Positions 61,109 to 64,000 of a DNA stretch of 64,000 nt are shown here, one piece after another; positions within the stretch are counted from its first letter, which is position 1; every line of letters begins with the position of its first letter. Under the pieces are notes generated by a model. The model was given only the letters and a program-made list of their open reading frames with translations. It was not told the DNA's origin and did no database searches. The stretch covers positions 124,001 to 188,000 of the forward strand of contig NZ_VIRS01000011.1 in the NCBI RefSeq assembly GCF_006912135.1. Direction: 5' to 3'. Made by a program: the position numbers and the translations under genes. Origin of the DNA: Cryptosporangium phraense. Lineage in GTDB: Bacteria > Actinomycetota > Actinomycetes > Mycobacteriales > Cryptosporangiaceae.

Positions 61109-62491
61109 CTACGACGCCGGCGAAACGCTGCTCATGTTGAAATCCGGAACCCGCAAAGCCGGCATCGCCGTCCGATGAAAGTAATCCCCCCACTCCCGCG
61201 AAAACGCCGCCCCCGTCTCCGAAGCCCCACTGAACCTCGACAACAGATCCACCGGCGACTCATTGAACCGGAAATTATTCACCGCCCCCACCACTTCGCC
61301 ACCCTCCACGAGATAGACCCCATCCCTGGTCAACCCCGTCAACAGCAGCGTCTGCGGATCAACCTCCCGGATGTACCAGAGGCACGTCAGCAACAACCCG
61401 CGCTCCACCCCACCCACCAGCGCATCGAGCCCACCCGACGCCCCACCGACCTCCATGACCAGGTTCCCGATCATCGGCGTGACCGGCAGCCCGGTGATCC
61501 CCGCGGAATGGCGCGTCTGCATCAGCGCGCGCAGCTCGCCGTCGCGGATCCAGTCCGTCGGCTCCAGCGCCAGCCCGTTGTCGAAAACGCTCGACGTCCC
61601 GGACGACGCCTGCGCCAGCACGAACGGGGCCGACTCCAAGCCAGGAAAAGACGCGTCGGACCGCAGCGTCACCGGGTGGGGCGTCAACCGCTCACCGACC
61701 CGCGTGCCCGCGCCCGGGCGGGAGAACACGGTCCGGCCCTCGAACGCCGACCGCGCGCCCATGTTCCAGTACGCGTAGATCATCAGGTCCGCCACCGCGG
61801 TGGGCGGCAGCACCGTGTCGTACCGGCCCGGCTCCAGCGACACCTTCCGCGCCGACCACTCGAGCCGCTGGGCCAGCGAGGCATCCAGGGACTCGACCGA
61901 CACGTCGGAGAAGTCCCGGGTCGCCTGCCCGACCCAGGCCGACCGGCTCAGGTCGTCCGCGACCTTGCCCGTGATCCCGATGTGCCCCTGAGGCTGCACG
62001 TGCCGCAACCGCAGCCCGGTGGAGGATCCCAGGTAATAGGTGTCGACCTCGTGCTCGACGAACCCGTACAGCAGCCGTCCGGCGCTGCGCGCCGCGTCGA
62101 ACGCGTCCCCCAACGCCGGCGCCACCGACGAGAAGACCTCGATCGACGTCTCCGACGGCGCCGCATCCCAGTCGGACGCAGCGCCGCCCGCAACCAACGG
62201 CTGGGCGTCGTCCGCGGCGCCGTTGCTCCGGGCGGTCTCTTCCGAGGCCCGGACCAGCGCTTCCAGCTCGTCCGACGACACCGCGGTCCGCGACACCGCG
62301 CCGCTGGCCACGCCGGTACCGGTGCCGACCGTCGAGATCACGGTGATCGACCGCGACCGCATGACGCCGTTCGTGGTCAGCGTGTTCGTGGCCCAGCGCA
62401 GGTTCGCACTCGTCGACTCCCCGGCGATGACGATGCACCCGTCGCTCTTCGAGAGCGAAAGCGCCTGCTCAACCAGATTCTGCGAGGTCAT
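61109..62491 (-). CDS. pmbA: PmbA/TldE-family protein, partner of TldD
   Basis: A 460-residue protein of the TldD/PmbA family. The N-terminal domain (SDGCIVIAGESTSANLRWATNTLTTNG) and the C-terminal PVTPMIGNLVMEVGGASGGLDALVGGVERGLLLTCLWYIREVD segment match TldE. It has no HExxxH metal motif, as expected for the non-catalytic partner of the TldD/TldE heterodimer, which trims peptides and processes some ribosomally made natural products. ATG 62491 overlaps the stop of tldD (ATGA), so both subunits are made from coupled frames. Confidence 0.92.
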   Translation of the reverse strand: MTSQNLVEQALSLSKSDGCIVIAGESTSANLRWATNTLTTNGVMRSRSITVISTVGTGTGVASGAVSRTAVSSDELEALVRASEETARSNGAADDAQPLVAGGAASDWDAAPSETSIEVFSSVAPALGDAFDAARSAGRLLYGFVEHEVDTYYLGSSTGLRLRHVQPQGHIGITGKVADDLSRSAWVGQATRDFSDVSVESLDASLAQRLEWSARKVSLEPGRYDTVLPPTAVADLMIYAYWNMGARSAFEGRTVFSRPGAGTRVGERLTPHPVTLRSDASFPGLESAPFVLAQASSGTSSVFDNGLALEPTDWIRDGELRALMQTRHSAGITGLPVTPMIGNLVMEVGGASGGLDALVGGVERGLLLTCLWYIREVDPQTLLLTGLTRDGVYLVEGGEVVGAVNNFRFNESPVDLLSRFSGASETGAAFSREWGDYFHRTAMPALRVPDFNMSSVSPAS

Positions 62492-64000
62492 CGGCCGCCC
62501 TCCTGCACGGTGTTCAAAACAGAGATGTCCCGGAACAGCGCGCTCGGGCAGCCGTGCGACACCGGCGCGACCTGTCCCGGCTGCGCCTTGCCGCAGTTGA
62601 AGGCCCCGCCCAGCCGCCAGGTCGACGGCCCGCCGACCGCCTCCATCGAGCCCCAGAAATCCAGCGTGTTGCTCTGGTAGGCGACGTCGCGCAGCTGTCC
62701 GGCCAGCCGGCCGTCGCGGATCTCGAAGAACCGCTCGCCGGTGAACTGGAAGTTGTAGCGCTGCATGTCGATCGACCACGACTTGTCGCCGACCACATAG
62801 ATCCCACGGGAGACACCCGCGATCAGGTCCGCCGTCGAAACCTCAGCCGAAGAAGGCGCCAGAGAAACGTTCGCCATCCGCTGGATCGGTACGTGCCCCG
62901 GCGAGTCCGCATACGCGCACCCGTTCGAGCGGGAGACGCCCAGCGACGAGCCCAGCAGACTAGCCATCCGCCGGTCGAGCTGATACCCGACCAGCGTGCC
63001 CTTCCGCACGATGTCCCACGACTGCCCGGCCACGCCCTCGTCGTCCCAGCCGACCGTCGACAGCCCGTGCTCGACGGTCCGGTCGCCGGTGATGTTCATG
63101 ACGTCCGAGCCGTACTTCAGAACGCCGAGCTTGTCCGGCGTCGCGAACGACGTGCCCGCATAGTTGGCCTCGTAGCCCAGTGCCCGGTCGAGCTCGGTGG
63201 CGTGCCCGACCGACTCGTGGATCGTCAGCCACAGGTTCGTCGGGTCGATCACCAGGTCGTAGCGCCCCGGCTCGACGCTCGGCGCCGCCATCTTCTCGGC
63301 CAGCAGCGACGGCAGCGACGACAGTTCGGAGTCCCAGTCCCACCCGGTGCCGGTCAGGTACTCCCACCCCCGCCCGGCCGGCGGGGCCAGCGACCCCATC
63401 GTGTCGAACCGGCCGCTGGACGCGTCCACCGACAGCGCCGAGATCGACGGCGCCAGCCGGACCCGCTGCTGGGTGATCGAACTCCCGGCCGTGTCGGCGT
63501 AGTACTTGCCCTCGAGCACCTGGGAGAGCCCGGCCGTGACGTGGGAGACGCCGGAAGCCCCCAGCAACCGCTGCGAGTACTCCGCCAGCAGCGCGACTTT
63601 CTCCTGCTCCGGGACGTCGAAAGGGTTGGTCTCGTAGGAGGAGACCCACCGGGCGTCGCGGTAGACCGGCTCGTCGGCGAGTTCGACGCGTTCGGTGTTC
63701 ATCCGGGCGCTGACCTTCGCCACCTGCACCGCGGTCTCGGCCGCGGCGACCACGGCCTCGACGGTCAGGTCGACGCCGGACGCGAATCCCCAGGCGCCGT
63801 CGTGGACGACCCGGACGGCGAACCCGACGTCCTCGCCGTCGTGGCTACCCTCCAGGCGGCCGTCGCGGAGCGACAGGCCCTGCGAGCGGATGCGCTCGAG
63901 GCGGAAGTCGGCGTGGCTGACGCCGAGGTCACGGGCCTTCTGCAGCGCCGCGTCGGCCAGAGCCGCGCGGGGGAGGGCCAGGAATCGCTCATCGATCTCG
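62488..64000 (-). CDS. tldD: TldD metalloprotease, N-terminus outside the window
   Basis: The frame is open from its stop at 62488 to the window edge (504 codons visible), beginning EIDERFLALPRAALADAALQ, so only a few N-terminal residues are missing. The zinc motif is present as HESVGH (NLWLTIHESVGHATELDRAL, near 63205-63235), the HExxxH form of TldD, with the later cysteine region NGCAYADSPGHVPIQRMAN. TldD is the catalytic half of the TldD/TldE protease that degrades unfolded peptides and matures microcin-like or other peptide products. It is the upstream gene of the tldD-pmbA operon. No peptide natural-product gene is visible nearby. Confidence 0.93.
   Translation of the reverse strand, partial: EIDERFLALPRAALADAALQKARDLGVSHADFRLERIRSQGLSLRDGRLEGSHDGEDVGFAVRVVHDGAWGFASGVDLTVEAVVAAAETAVQVAKVSARMNTERVELADEPVYRDARWVSSYETNPFDVPEQEKVALLAEYSQRLLGASGVSHVTAGLSQVLEGKYYADTAGSSITQQRVRLAPSISALSVDASSGRFDTMGSLAPPAGRGWEYLTGTGWDWDSELSSLPSLLAEKMAAPSVEPGRYDLVIDPTNLWLTIHESVGHATELDRALGYEANYAGTSFATPDKLGVLKYGSDVMNITGDRTVEHGLSTVGWDDEGVAGQSWDIVRKGTLVGYQLDRRMASLLGSSLGVSRSNGCAYADSPGHVPIQRMANVSLAPSSAEVSTADLIAGVSRGIYVVGDKSWSIDMQRYNFQFTGERFFEIRDGRLAGQLRDVAYQSNTLDFWGSMEAVGGPSTWRLGGAFNCGKAQPGQVAPVSHGCPSALFRDISVLNTVQEGGR

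Noticed and set aside
60557-62680. Plus-strand frame of about 707 codons over the repeat array and pmbA
   Set aside because: Shadow of pmbA extended through a 16-bp repeat; no coherent protein.

Overview
The window is high-GC (roughly 70%) DNA with strongly G/C-ended codons and many GTG or TTG starts. Its gene content is typical of a filamentous actinobacterium: an ESX-like type VII secretion system (T7SS) with mycosins, a Tad/Flp cluster with Ssd and DUF4244 pilin, type I IPP isomerase, acetyl-CoA synthetase and TldD/PmbA. The genus cannot be fixed from the sequence; something near the Cryptosporangium/Frankia/Micromonospora groups is plausible. No rRNA, tRNA or CRISPR was recognised.

Positions 1-12700 hold the T7SS core. 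Two putative substrates and eccC are on the minus strand. eccD, eccB, two WXG100 genes, a YbaB-like gene and a third WXG100-like gene are on the plus strand. A mycosin is on the minus strand, and two SUKH-3 immunity-type genes sit between eccD and eccB. No eccE was seen.

Positions 12726-31709 are one open frame of 6327 codons. It starts with a CpnT-like T7SS targeting domain and carries, in order, a YwqJ-type deaminase, a papain-like Tox-PL domain, a GNAT-like module, a ParB-like domain and a RelA/SpoT-like domain. About a dozen degenerate repeats follow, then four membrane-hairpin modules and an unrecognised C-terminal domain. A complete small gene (19387-19695) lies inside it in another frame and has the codon bias expected of the real coding frame. 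This is the most unusual structure in the window.

Positions 31706-43583 are an effector and immunity island. It has four copies of one unrecognised domain in three coupled genes, two zinc-ribbon paralogues with leaderless-type promoters, an inactivated Tox-PL protein, two deaminase/SUKH-3 pairs joined by overlapping stop and start codons, a beta-helix/AAA+ (EccA/CbbX-like) fusion, a histidine phosphatase and a second mycosin.

Positions 43738-53520 look like chromosomal backbone: idi, an epoxide-hydrolase-like protein, two beta-propeller proteins, acsA, a degenerate Fic-like protein, a membrane protein and a HAD-IB phosphatase. Positions 54168-60517 are a Tad pilus operon (ssd, tadA, tadB, tadC, DUF4244 pilin, tadE, tadG-like) invaded by short tandem repeats. 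After a 16-bp repeat array the window ends in pmbA and tldD on the minus strand.
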